64,000 nt of DNA from Polaromonas sp. A23. Its GTDB lineage: Bacteria > Pseudomonadota > Gammaproteobacteria > Burkholderiales > Burkholderiaceae_C. Position 1 is the first letter of the stretch; each line of letters opens with the position of its first letter. Under the pieces are notes generated by a model, which was not told the origin of the DNA, did not search any database, and was given only the letters and a program-made list of their open reading frames with translations. The translations under genes and the position numbers were made by a program. Location of the stretch: positions 1 through 64,000 of the forward strand of contig NZ_MUNO01000041.1 of the NCBI RefSeq assembly GCF_002001015.1, given 5' to 3'. Below are positions 7,961 to 16,577 of the stretch, in pieces.

Positions 7961-9019
7961 ATGAAGGCTCTGCGTTGGCATGGGCCACGGGACTTGCGGC
8001 TTGTGGACCTCCCGGAGCCCGCATTGCAGTCAGGCGAGGTGCGAATTCGAGTTGCCTATTGCGGTATTTGCGGCAGCGATTTGCACGAATACGTTGATGG
8101 GCCTCATGCTATTCCCGTCAATTGCCCACATCCAATTTCGGGTCAGCGCGCGCCGTTGACGCTGGGTCACGAGTTCTGTGGCACGGTGGTCGAGTCCGCT
8201 GACCGGGAGGTCGCGATCGGTGCGCGTGTCGCGGTCGAGCCCGAATACCGTTGCGGCAAGTGCGATTACTGCCGACAAGGTCAGTACAACCGCTGCGTTG
8301 CGATGGGTTTTATAGGCCTCATGGGCGATGGAGCGCTCGCGGAAACGGTGGTGGTGCCGTCCTACACGGTACACCCGCTTCCTGATGAAGTGCGTTTCGA
8401 CCAGGCTGCGGCACTTGAGCCTGCAGCTGTAGCCTTGCACGCCGTGCGCACGAGCGGGCTGCGGGCGGGCGATGCTTGCGCGGTATTTGGCATGGGCCCG
8501 GTCGGTCTCCTCATTGTGGCCATGCTGCGCCAGTGCGGCGCCGGAGAGATCATCGCCGTGGATGTTCATGCCCGTCGCCTGGCGCTTGCTGGCGTGATGG
8601 GCGCCAGCAGGGTCGTGGATGCGGCTCGCGAGGACAGCGCAAGCGCAGTTTTTGCGGCGACCTCGGGTCGCGGTGCCGCTATCGCATTCGAAGTGGCGGG
8701 CTTGCAAGCCACGCTAGACGGGGCGCTCGCCTGTGTCCGCAAAGGTGGCGAGGCAGTGCTCGTCGGGCTGATGGGGAAGGCCCAGGTGGACATCTTCGAC
8801 ATCGTCAACCGTGAATTGCGGTTGACGGCAAGTGTCGGATACAGAGATGTCTTCCCTACGCTGATTGCATGGACTTCCAGAGGCCTGATTGACCCGTCGG
8901 CCATCGTTACTCGCGAGGTATCGCTCGCGCTGGCTGTACCGCAGGGATTTGACGCTCTGCTGGCCGACAAGGATCAAGTAAAGGTTCTTGTCGCGCCCAA
9001 TCTGGAGGATGTGAAATGA
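7961..9019 (+). CDS. zinc-dependent diol/alcohol dehydrogenase (butanediol DH-like)
   Basis: The 352-residue medium-chain dehydrogenase has the catalytic-zinc segment YCGICGSDLHEY (Cys near 37) with GHEFCG near residue 69, the structural-zinc cysteines in CGKCDYCRQGQYNRC near 100, and a Rossmann segment AVFGMGPVGLL near residue 175. The pattern is closest to (R,R)-butanediol dehydrogenase-like enzymes, which oxidise vicinal diols to alpha-hydroxyketones using NAD. It starts 5 bases after the cupin gene. The inferred pairing is diol to hydroxyketone here, then cleavage by the cupin. Confidence 0.88.
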   Translation: MKALRWHGPRDLRLVDLPEPALQSGEVRIRVAYCGICGSDLHEYVDGPHAIPVNCPHPISGQRAPLTLGHEFCGTVVESADREVAIGARVAVEPEYRCGKCDYCRQGQYNRCVAMGFIGLMGDGALAETVVVPSYTVHPLPDEVRFDQAAALEPAAVALHAVRTSGLRAGDACAVFGMGPVGLLIVAMLRQCGAGEIIAVDVHARRLALAGVMGASRVVDAAREDSASAVFAATSGRGAAIAFEVAGLQATLDGALACVRKGGEAVLVGLMGKAQVDIFDIVNRELRLTASVGYRDVFPTLIAWTSRGLIDPSAIVTREVSLALAVPQGFDALLADKDQVKVLVAPNLEDVK

Positions 9020-9245
9020 CTTTTGTATTAACACTTTACGCTGGGCGTCGTGTGCGCGTTTTGGGCGGAACGGTTATCTGACAGTCTGAATCTGGGCCAT
9101 CCGCGTCCGCTTAAAACCAGCGACACAAGATGACGCTATTTGCACACAACCAGCACCTCGGTCTCCAAGACGGACGAACTCGCACGACCCAGTGAATGTC
9201 GGAATAGCCCTAACCCAACGGTTCGCGGCCTCTCATAGCCAGTTG

Positions 9246-9350
9246 CTTGACTGCCTCAACGGGCACTACGAATTGATCTACAGCGCACTTGGCGCGGTTT
9301 GTCTTGAAACAGGCCGTTTGCTCGCCGACCATCCAGTCTGAGTAAAACAA
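9246..9350 (+). promoter_or_regulatory. duplicated promoter/operator segment, copy 2
   Basis: This is the second copy of the segment at 5428-5532, ungapped, offset 3818 bases. It contains CGAATTGATC at 9269-9278 and ends AGTAAAACAA just before the ribosome site of the GMC gene. It lies in the 346-base gap 9020-9365; I see nothing else in the first 225 bases of that gap. Confidence 0.6.
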
Positions 9351-9365
9351 TACAGGAGACAAACG

Positions 9366-10955
9366 GTGGAAACTCAAGTCGTCGACTACATCGTGGTCGG
9401 AGCCGGCTCGGCCGGATGTGTGATCGCGTACCGTCTTGTCAAGGCAGGGCACTCGGTGCTGCTGCTCGAGGCCGGCCCGACTGATGCAAGCAAGTTTGTA
9501 AAGATGCCGGCGACATTCGTTCGTGTCATCGGAACCGAGCGTTCGTGGATTTACGAAACAGTCGCCCAGCCGCACGCCAACGGCCGCAAGATGTACGTGC
9601 CGCAGGGGCGCATGACCGGCGGTGGGAGCTCTCTCAACGCGATGGTCTACATCCGCGGCACGGCCGCCGACTATGACGCATGGGCTGACGCGGGCTGCGA
9701 CGGCTGGGGCTGGAACGATGTGCTGCCCGCGTTCAAGCGTGCCGAGAGCAACATGCGCTTCTCCGGCGAGATGCATGGCACCGACGGACCGTTGCATGTC
9801 AGTGACACCAAGTATCGGCATCCATTGAGTCTGGCGTTCCTGAAGGCCGCTCAGGAGGCAGGCCTTCCGTATAACGACGACTTCAACAGCGGCACCCAGG
9901 AAGGCGTAGGTTTCTACCAGACCACGACGATCAACGGCTCGCGTGGCAGCACCGCCGCCACCTACCTTGCTGCGGTTCTTGGCGACCCGAAGCTCACCGT
10001 GGTGAATGGGGCCCATGTGCTGCGCGTTACGCTTGAGGGCGGTAATGCGACCGGCGTCGAGTACCGCCGTAACGATGGCAGCAGCGTGAAGGCGCTTGCC
10101 AATCGCGAGGTTGTGCTGAGCGCGGGCGCGCTCGCGTCGCCGAAGCTGCTGCAGGTGTCGGGCATAGGTCCCGGCGAACTGCTCAGCAAACTTGGCGTTC
10201 CGGTGCATCGCAACCTCCCTGGGGTGGGTGAAAACTTCCAGGACCATCTCGAGATCATTGCGCATGGTCGCTGCAAGGAGCCGATCAGCCTGCTCGGCCA
10301 GGACAAGGGCCTGACTGCGTTGAAGCACGGCGTGCAATGGGAGCTGTTCAAGACAGGCCTTCTCACCTCCAACGTGGTGGAGAGCGGTGGTTTCGTTGAT
10401 ACTGCCGGGACGGGCCGTCCCGATGTGCAGTTCCACGTACTGCCGGTGCTGGTGGGCGACGTGGATCGTCCGATGCCAGAGGTGCACGGTATCTCGATCG
10501 ACCCCTGCTTCCTGCGCCCGAAGTCACGGGGGCGTGTGCAAGCCGTCAGTGCGAATGCGATGGACAAGGCGCAGTTCGATGGCGGTTTCCTGTCGGTTCA
10601 GGAAGACGTGGATACGCTCGTGCGCGGCCTCAAGCTGGCCCGACGCATCATGCGCATGCCCTCGCTACGCAAGGTCGTCGCCGAAGAGCTTTACCCCGGG
10701 CCTCAAGAGCACATGCCTGACAGCGAGCTCGAGCAGTTCGTGCGTCAGTACGCCAAGACTGTTTATCACCCCGTGGGTACCTGCCGCATGGGGAACGATC
10801 CGCTGGCTGTCGTCGATTCCCAATTGCGCGTGCACGGCGTCGGTCGCCTGCGTGTGTGCGATGCGTCGGTGATGCCCACGATCTGCAGCGGTAACACCAA
10901 TGCACCCACCATCATGATCGCCGAGCGCGGCGCCGAGTTCATGCTCGGCCGCTGA
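9366..10955 (+). CDS. GMC-family FAD alcohol oxidoreductase
   Basis: The 529-residue protein has the N-terminal FAD-binding motif VVGAGSAGCVIAYRL, the second GMC signature GGGSSLNAMVYIRG near residue 90, a third region LSAGALASPKLLQVSGIGP near 255, and the C-terminal active-site segments YHPVGTCRMG and GNTNAPT. It belongs with choline-dehydrogenase-like enzymes that oxidise primary alcohols to aldehydes. The start is GTG at 9366 after CAGGAGAC. The aldehyde dehydrogenase gene follows within 40 bases, supporting an alcohol-aldehyde-acid sequence. The substrate is unknown; an aromatic alcohol fits the context. Confidence 0.9.
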   Translation: METQVVDYIVVGAGSAGCVIAYRLVKAGHSVLLLEAGPTDASKFVKMPATFVRVIGTERSWIYETVAQPHANGRKMYVPQGRMTGGGSSLNAMVYIRGTAADYDAWADAGCDGWGWNDVLPAFKRAESNMRFSGEMHGTDGPLHVSDTKYRHPLSLAFLKAAQEAGLPYNDDFNSGTQEGVGFYQTTTINGSRGSTAATYLAAVLGDPKLTVVNGAHVLRVTLEGGNATGVEYRRNDGSSVKALANREVVLSAGALASPKLLQVSGIGPGELLSKLGVPVHRNLPGVGENFQDHLEIIAHGRCKEPISLLGQDKGLTALKHGVQWELFKTGLLTSNVVESGGFVDTAGTGRPDVQFHVLPVLVGDVDRPMPEVHGISIDPCFLRPKSRGRVQAVSANAMDKAQFDGGFLSVQEDVDTLVRGLKLARRIMRMPSLRKVVAEELYPGPQEHMPDSELEQFVRQYAKTVYHPVGTCRMGNDPLAVVDSQLRVHGVGRLRVCDASVMPTICSGNTNAPTIMIAERGAEFMLGR

Positions 10956-10991
10956 GCCAGGCGATTTTTCTTCCCCAAACCATCCTGCACC

Positions 10992-12494
10992 ATGAACCCA
11001 AAAGACCTTTCCCAACAGGAGCTGGCACGTATCGGCTTCCTCTCGCAGCACAGTTTCGGCAATTTCATAGACGGTGAATTCCGCGAATCCCGCAGCGGCA
11101 AGCGCGTCAATGTGGTTGATCCTGCTTCGGAAATGACCGTGGCCGATACGCCCGACAGTGACCAGGGCGATGTGGATGCCGCTGTTGCTGCGGCGCGCAG
11201 GGCACTGGAGGACTCGGTCTGGTCCCGCATGCGGCCGGCCGACCGCGAGCGTGCACTGTTCCGCCTTTCCCAGTTGATCGAAGAGCATGGGGACGAACTG
11301 AGCGCGATGGAGACACTGCAGAGCGGCAAGCTGCAGGGTGTCGCGCGCATGATCGACGTGGGCTTTTCGGCCGAGTTCGTGCGCTACATGGCTGGCTGGG
11401 CCACCAAGCTTGAAGGCAGCACGCTGCAGCCTTCGATTCCGTTTCCACCGGGTGCCCGTTACCACACCTACACACAACGCGAACCCGTGGGCGTGGTCGG
11501 CGCGGTGGTGCCGTGGAACTTCCCGCTGGCTATCGCGCTCTGGAAGATCGCCCCGGCCCTCGCAGCCGGTTGCACGGTGGTGCTCAAGCCCTCACCCGAA
11601 ACGCCGTTGACAGCGTTGCGCCTGGCCGTGCTCGCTCTGGAGGCGGGCATCCCCGCCGGTGTGCTCAACGTGGTATGCGGTGGCGGGACAGCTGGCGCTG
11701 CGCTGTGCGCGCACCCAGGTGTCGACAAGATCAGCTTTACCGGCAGTACGCAGACCGGGCGTGCCATTGGCCACACCGCGGTCGACCGCATGGCTCGTTT
11801 CACACTGGAGTTGGGCGGCAAGTCCCCCATGATTGTGTTGCCGGATGCCGACCCTGTCGCCGCGGCCGCGGGCGCGGCCATGGGTATCTTTTTTAACCAA
11901 GGCCAGGTCTGCGCCGCGAGTTCGCGCCTGTATGTTCATCGGACCCTGTTCGACCAGGTCGTGAACGAGGTGGCCCGCCAGGCTGAGGGAATGCGTATTG
12001 GATCTGGGTTCGATGCCACCGCGCAACTGGGGCCCGTTGTGTCGCGTCGGCATTTCGAACGGGTTATGGGGTTCATCGACGGCGCCCGCCGCGAAGGAGC
12101 CACGGCCCTGACCGGTGGGGAGCGCGCACGCGATGCTGGTTGTTTCATCAAGCCTACAGTTTTCGTGGACGTCAATCCCGGCATGCAGGTCGTGCGCGAA
12201 GAGGTTTTCGGCCCGGTGCTCGTCGCCATGCCCTTTGACGACGTGGAGGACGCCATTCGCCAGGCTAACGACTCGCCCTTCGGACTGACAGCCAGCGTCT
12301 GGTCGAACAACCTGTCGGCCGTGCATCGGATCATCCCCCGCATCAAAGCCGGAACGGTCTGGGTCAATACCCACAACCTGCTTGACGCCAACCTGCCATT
12401 CGGAGGCTACAAGCAAAGCGGTTTTGGCCGGGATCTCGGTCGTGCTGCGGTCGAGTCTTATACAGAACAGAAGAGCGTCTGCATGTCGGTTTGA
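10992..12494 (+). CDS. NAD(P)-dependent aldehyde dehydrogenase
   Basis: The 500-residue protein is a full-length ALDH. It has the cofactor segment VVPWNFPLAIALWKIAP near residue 175, FTGSTQTG near 250, the general-base motif ELGGKSP near 273 and the catalytic cysteine in NQGQVCAASSR near 306. The C-terminal NLPFGGYKQSGFGRDLG is typical of the betaine/aromatic aldehyde subgroups. It should oxidise the aldehyde made by the neighbouring GMC enzyme to an acid. The substrate range cannot be read from the motifs. Confidence 0.93.
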   Translation: MNPKDLSQQELARIGFLSQHSFGNFIDGEFRESRSGKRVNVVDPASEMTVADTPDSDQGDVDAAVAAARRALEDSVWSRMRPADRERALFRLSQLIEEHGDELSAMETLQSGKLQGVARMIDVGFSAEFVRYMAGWATKLEGSTLQPSIPFPPGARYHTYTQREPVGVVGAVVPWNFPLAIALWKIAPALAAGCTVVLKPSPETPLTALRLAVLALEAGIPAGVLNVVCGGGTAGAALCAHPGVDKISFTGSTQTGRAIGHTAVDRMARFTLELGGKSPMIVLPDADPVAAAAGAAMGIFFNQGQVCAASSRLYVHRTLFDQVVNEVARQAEGMRIGSGFDATAQLGPVVSRRHFERVMGFIDGARREGATALTGGERARDAGCFIKPTVFVDVNPGMQVVREEVFGPVLVAMPFDDVEDAIRQANDSPFGLTASVWSNNLSAVHRIIPRIKAGTVWVNTHNLLDANLPFGGYKQSGFGRDLGRAAVESYTEQKSVCMSV

Positions 12495-12526
12495 CGCACC
12501 GACACAACCACAACTGAGGAGACAGT

Positions 12527-13423
12527 ATGAGAAAAATGGGAACGCCTACCGCGGTCGCGGTGTTGGCGCTAGCTTGTATCGCGACTGCGGCCGAGGCCGG
12601 CGAAGGCGGCGGCTCCAGCTACAACGGCGGAGTCGAAAACTTTCTGGTAGGTGCCGCGCCGCCGCCAGGCTTTTATGTACTGGAGTACGGCAACGTTTAC
12701 CGTGCGAACAAGCTTAAAGACAACGCGGGCAACGACGTGCCCCTGCCGACCTTCAAGGTCGGGGCCACAGCCGCCGCCACCCGATTCGTATGGTCGACAC
12801 CTACCACCTTCGCCGGTGGCAACTTGGTGTTGCATGCGATCGTGCCGCTGGTTGACCTGGAAGTAAAGGTCCCGGGCGCATCGCAGAAAAAGACGGGGTT
12901 GGGCGACATCACCTTCGGCCCGGGGTTGGCATTTCACCATTCCCCCAATTTGCACAGCGTCGCTGCGGTCGACTTCGTCGCACCGACCGGGAGCTATAAC
13001 AGGGGTGATCTCGCCAACATTGGTCGCAATTATTGGTCGCTCCAGCCGCTCTATACGATGAGCTACATCGATGCGAAGGGTTTCAATGGCGACTTCAAGC
13101 TCACCTTTAACCTGAACCGCCGTAACACCGACACGAACTATCGCTCCGGCGCCGAGGCCTATCTGGACTATTCGGCCGGCTGGGGACTGGGCAACGGCTG
13201 GGTGCTCGGAGTGGGTGGCTACGCGATGCAACAGCTGACCAATGACAAAAGGGCTGGCGTTTCCCTGCCGGGTACCAAGGGCGAAGCCTTCGCCATCGGG
13301 CCGTCTGTGAAGTACGACAACGGCAAGGGCTGGTTCATCACAGCCAAATGGCAGCGTGAGATGTCTGTGCGCAACCGCCCTGAAGGCAGTGCGCTGTGGA
13401 TCAAGACCATCATTCCTTTCTAA
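12527..13423 (+). CDS. outer-membrane MetA-pathway (phenol degradation) family protein
   Basis: The 298-residue protein has a signal peptide (to about residue 25, ATAAEAGEGG) and a body of alternating hydrophobic strands ending in a terminal aromatic residue (IIPF), as in outer-membrane barrels. It matches the family linked to meta-pathway phenol degradation (SphA/MetA type), with GLGDITFGPGLAFHHSP and ATRFVWSTPTTFAGG. These proteins are thought to be hydrophobic-substrate channels. It lies between the ALDH and the ABC transporter genes and probably passes the aromatic substrate through the outer membrane. Confidence 0.82.
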   Translation: MRKMGTPTAVAVLALACIATAAEAGEGGGSSYNGGVENFLVGAAPPPGFYVLEYGNVYRANKLKDNAGNDVPLPTFKVGATAAATRFVWSTPTTFAGGNLVLHAIVPLVDLEVKVPGASQKKTGLGDITFGPGLAFHHSPNLHSVAAVDFVAPTGSYNRGDLANIGRNYWSLQPLYTMSYIDAKGFNGDFKLTFNLNRRNTDTNYRSGAEAYLDYSAGWGLGNGWVLGVGGYAMQQLTNDKRAGVSLPGTKGEAFAIGPSVKYDNGKGWFITAKWQREMSVRNRPEGSALWIKTIIPF

Positions 13424-13437
13424 ACCGGAAGATCACC

Positions 13438-14688
13438 ATGAAACAAACTTTCAAAACAGTTCTCATTGCCGCGGCCCTGCTGGCAGGTGGCAGCGCGCTG
13501 GCGCAAGGCAAGCCCGTTTGCGGGCTGAACAACGGCAAGGCGGCGACGGGCGAGCCCATCGCGCTGGGTGCAGTTGTCGGCAAGACCGGGCCTGACGACT
13601 TCAGCGCCTCGGCACTGGCGGCCCAAGCGTACTTCAAGTGTGTCAATGCCAATGGCGGTATCAATGGCCGGCCAGTTGATTTCATGATCGCAGATGACCA
13701 ATGGAACCCCGAGGTTGCCGCCCAGGTGGCCGCCAAGCTCGTGAAGGACCGCAAGGTCGTCGCGATGGTGGGCAGTTCCAGCTTCGTCGAATGCGGCGTC
13801 AACGGCAAGATGTATGCCCAGGAAGATGTCATGGTGATTGCCGGCGTCGGCGTGCCGCGCGAATGTTTTTTTGCGAAAAACTACGTGCCGGTGAATACCG
13901 GACCACGCGTGTCCGCCACAGTCGTCGCGATGTATGCGGCCCAGCAGTACAAAGCCAAGCGGATGGTCTGTGTCATCCCGAACATTCCGAGTCTGGGAAA
14001 CTGGGCCTGCGATGGTGCGAAGGATTGGGGGAAGGTCAATGGTGTTGAAGTCGACGTGATCACCGTTGATCCTGGATCTCCGGATGCCACTTCCACGATG
14101 CTGCAGGCCGCGGCGAAGAAGCCGGACGTCATCATCCTGAATCTGCCTAAGGGCATCATGGTGCCGATGCTTGCAGCCGCTGAGCAGCAGGGTCTTGCCA
14201 AGAAGATCCGTTTCGTCAGCAGCACACCCGCCTACAACTTCGATGTACCCAAGACGATTGGCTCGGCGTGGAACGGCAACTTCGACATCCACCTGGAGTT
14301 CATGCCCGTTGAGTCCGCTGGCAAGGACAACATGAACTGGAAGGCAACCATGGAGGCCTTCGCTGGCAAAAGTGACCCGCGCGACTCCTTCGCGCAGGCG
14401 GGCTATCTGGCCGCTCGCATCGCAACCGAAGCTCTGCTCAAGCTCGATCCTAAAAAGATTGACCGCGCCACTGTCAGTACCGCGCTGCGCAATGTGAAGG
14501 GCTTTCAGAGCGACATTCTGTGCCGACCGTTCTACGTAGGTGCCGGCGCACGCCACAACGCCAACAGCAGCGGCCCCATCGCGCAGGTGAGCGGCAACGG
14601 CTTCAAGCAAGTAAGCAGCGGCTGCGTGATGGCTGCGGACCCCGAACTGGCCGACCTGCGCGCGCAGGAAAAGCAGCTGGGCCTTTGA
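13438..14688 (+). CDS. ABC transporter substrate-binding protein, Liv type (1)
   Basis: The 416-residue protein has a signal peptide ending SALAQG (about residue 24) and a periplasmic-binding fold of the branched-chain amino-acid type: GAVVGKTGPDDFSASALAA, YFKCVNANGGINGRPV, DDQWNPEVAAQVAAKLV. In aromatic-degradation clusters such proteins often bind aromatic acids rather than amino acids. The ATG at 13438 sits after CCGGAAGATCACC, a leader almost the same as that of the esterase gene. It begins the transporter block and is one of two such binding proteins here. Confidence 0.9.
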   Translation: MKQTFKTVLIAAALLAGGSALAQGKPVCGLNNGKAATGEPIALGAVVGKTGPDDFSASALAAQAYFKCVNANGGINGRPVDFMIADDQWNPEVAAQVAAKLVKDRKVVAMVGSSSFVECGVNGKMYAQEDVMVIAGVGVPRECFFAKNYVPVNTGPRVSATVVAMYAAQQYKAKRMVCVIPNIPSLGNWACDGAKDWGKVNGVEVDVITVDPGSPDATSTMLQAAAKKPDVIILNLPKGIMVPMLAAAEQQGLAKKIRFVSSTPAYNFDVPKTIGSAWNGNFDIHLEFMPVESAGKDNMNWKATMEAFAGKSDPRDSFAQAGYLAARIATEALLKLDPKKIDRATVSTALRNVKGFQSDILCRPFYVGAGARHNANSSGPIAQVSGNGFKQVSSGCVMAADPELADLRAQEKQLGL

Positions 14689-14715
14689 TTTCAATCCGAA
14701 GCCGCCACCTCTGCC

Positions 14716-15573
14716 ATGTCTGAAATACTGCCATTCCTGGTCTCCGGCCTCGGTGTGGGCGCGGTATACGCCATGTCAGGCGTGGGCCTGGTCGTCCTGT
14801 ACCGGTCGTCGGGCGTGCTGAACTTTGCGTTTGGCGCGCTCGGCGCAATCGCTGCCTATGTGGCCTGGTCGGCGCTGGACCGCGAGTGGCCCCTGCTGCT
14901 TGCCGCATTCGCCGCGGTTTCTACCGCCGTTGTGATCTCTTTTGCATACGGGCGACTGCTGGCTCCCCGGCTTGCTGCCAGCGACCCGACGGTGCGCTCG
15001 ATCGGCACACTGGGCCTCGCGCTCGTGCTGCTCGGTTTCACCGAATGGTTTTGGGGTGAGCAGCCACGCAGGCTGGTACTCCCGACCGACAGCGAGGCAA
15101 TCGAGCTGGCCGAAGTGCGTCTCACCTACACGCGCGTGGTCGGCCTGGCACTGGCCGTTTCGATGATGGCCGCCGTCGGCCTGCTGCTCGCGCGGACCCG
15201 CATCGGGCTGGCAATGCGTGCGTTGGCGGATCAGCGCGAGCTGAGCGCCATCCTCGGAATTCGGGTGCTTCAGGTTGATACCGCCGCCTGGGTGATCTCT
15301 GGCGCCTTCGCCGGCGTCTGTGGTCTGCTGCTGGCCAACATCGTCCGGCTACAGGCCACGGTGCTGACCTTTCTTGTCATCCCTGCCTTCGCCGCCGCCA
15401 TCATCGGCCGCCTTTCTTCCCTACCCGCCACGGCCGCTGCGGGCCTGGCCATCGGAATCCTGGAGGCAGTCGCCGTGCTGGTGCCCGGGTTCTCGCCATT
15501 CAGGGCCGCCACTCCCTTTCTCATTGCGCTCGCCGCCATCGTGCTCTGGCGTGACGCATCCCGCAAAGCATGA
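14716..15573 (+). CDS. ABC transporter permease, LivH type
   Basis: The 285-residue integral membrane protein starts MSEILPFLVSGLGVGAVYAM and has about eight hydrophobic segments. The cytoplasmic coupling segment lies near residues 155-180 (RTRIGLAMRALADQRELSAILGI as the typical permease loop). It overlaps the next permease gene by 4 bases. It forms the inner-membrane channel with the LivM-type subunit for the ligand bound by the flanking periplasmic proteins. Confidence 0.9.
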   Translation: MSEILPFLVSGLGVGAVYAMSGVGLVVLYRSSGVLNFAFGALGAIAAYVAWSALDREWPLLLAAFAAVSTAVVISFAYGRLLAPRLAASDPTVRSIGTLGLALVLLGFTEWFWGEQPRRLVLPTDSEAIELAEVRLTYTRVVGLALAVSMMAAVGLLLARTRIGLAMRALADQRELSAILGIRVLQVDTAAWVISGAFAGVCGLLLANIVRLQATVLTFLVIPAFAAAIIGRLSSLPATAAAGLAIGILEAVAVLVPGFSPFRAATPFLIALAAIVLWRDASRKA

Positions 15574-16577
15574 CTCCTGATTCTGTCCGACATGAGCGGC
15601 GTGCCGCCCACCTTGCCCTTGCACGCATGGTGCTGCTTGTCCTGGTCCTCGGTGCGATGCTCCCGTGGATCGCGAACGCCTACTGGATCAAGACGCTGAC
15701 TTCATCCTTGGCGCTGGCCATCGCGGCTGCGGGCGTGTCCCTGCTCTACGGGCAGCTGGGACTGGTGAGCCTGTGCCAATACGCCCTACTGGGTGCAGGG
15801 GGTTGGGTCGCCCTGCGTGTCGGCCACGGGTTGCAATGGCCATTCGAGGCCTGCGTGATCGCGGGCGGACTGTCCGCCGGAGTGCTGGGAATGCTCGCCG
15901 GATTGCCGGCGCTGCGCTTGAAAGGCCTCTACTTGGCCTTGGTGACGCTCATGCTTGCCGGGGGCTTTCAAGTGGTGGTCAGCGCGACGGGATTCCCCGA
16001 TGGTGGGCCTGGTTGGCTCGGGCGCATCACCGGTAGCGAACGACTGGTGATGCCCCGGCCCGCAATCGCGCAGGACGAGGGCGCTTACCTGGCCTACGTC
16101 GCTGCCTGGCTGGCGGCCATGCTCGCTGTCATTGAACTGCACCGCCGCACGCGCGCCGGTCGATCATGGGCGTTGATCCGGCGGGGTGAGGCGGTGGCCG
16201 AGGGTGCGGGAGTCAATGTACTGCTTTACCAGACCTGGGCCTTTGGTCTTGCGGGTGTGTGCGCCGGTGTGGCGGGCGCGTTACTTGCGGGCGCGGTGGG
16301 CCAGCTGGACGGCCGCGCGTTCGCGGCCAGCGAGTCGGTGATGCTCTTTGCACTCACACTGATCGGGGGCGCTTATCACTGGGCCGGTGCGCTTGTGGCC
16401 GGGCTGCTCCTGCGGGCGGTGCCGTCGTTGCTCGTCGACCTGGGCGTGAACGGCTACCTGGCCATGATCTTCTTTGGCGCCGCTCTCTTGCACGCCCTCA
16501 TCACGGCGCCGCGCGGACTTGTCGGTCAATGGATGGCAGCAATTTCCCGCATACGTGCGAAAAGGACGGCATCATGA
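15570..16577 (+). CDS. ABC transporter permease, LivM type
   Basis: The 335-residue membrane protein has about eight hydrophobic segments and the LivM features LYGQLGLVSLCQYALLGAGG near residue 50 and a coupling loop RSWALIRRGEAVAEGAGVN near residue 200. It starts by ATGA overlap with the LivH-type gene and ends by ATGA overlap with the ATPase gene, so the three are translationally coupled. Confidence 0.9.
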   Translation: MTPDSVRHERRAAHLALARMVLLVLVLGAMLPWIANAYWIKTLTSSLALAIAAAGVSLLYGQLGLVSLCQYALLGAGGWVALRVGHGLQWPFEACVIAGGLSAGVLGMLAGLPALRLKGLYLALVTLMLAGGFQVVVSATGFPDGGPGWLGRITGSERLVMPRPAIAQDEGAYLAYVAAWLAAMLAVIELHRRTRAGRSWALIRRGEAVAEGAGVNVLLYQTWAFGLAGVCAGVAGALLAGAVGQLDGRAFAASESVMLFALTLIGGAYHWAGALVAGLLLRAVPSLLVDLGVNGYLAMIFFGAALLHALITAPRGLVGQWMAAISRIRAKRTAS

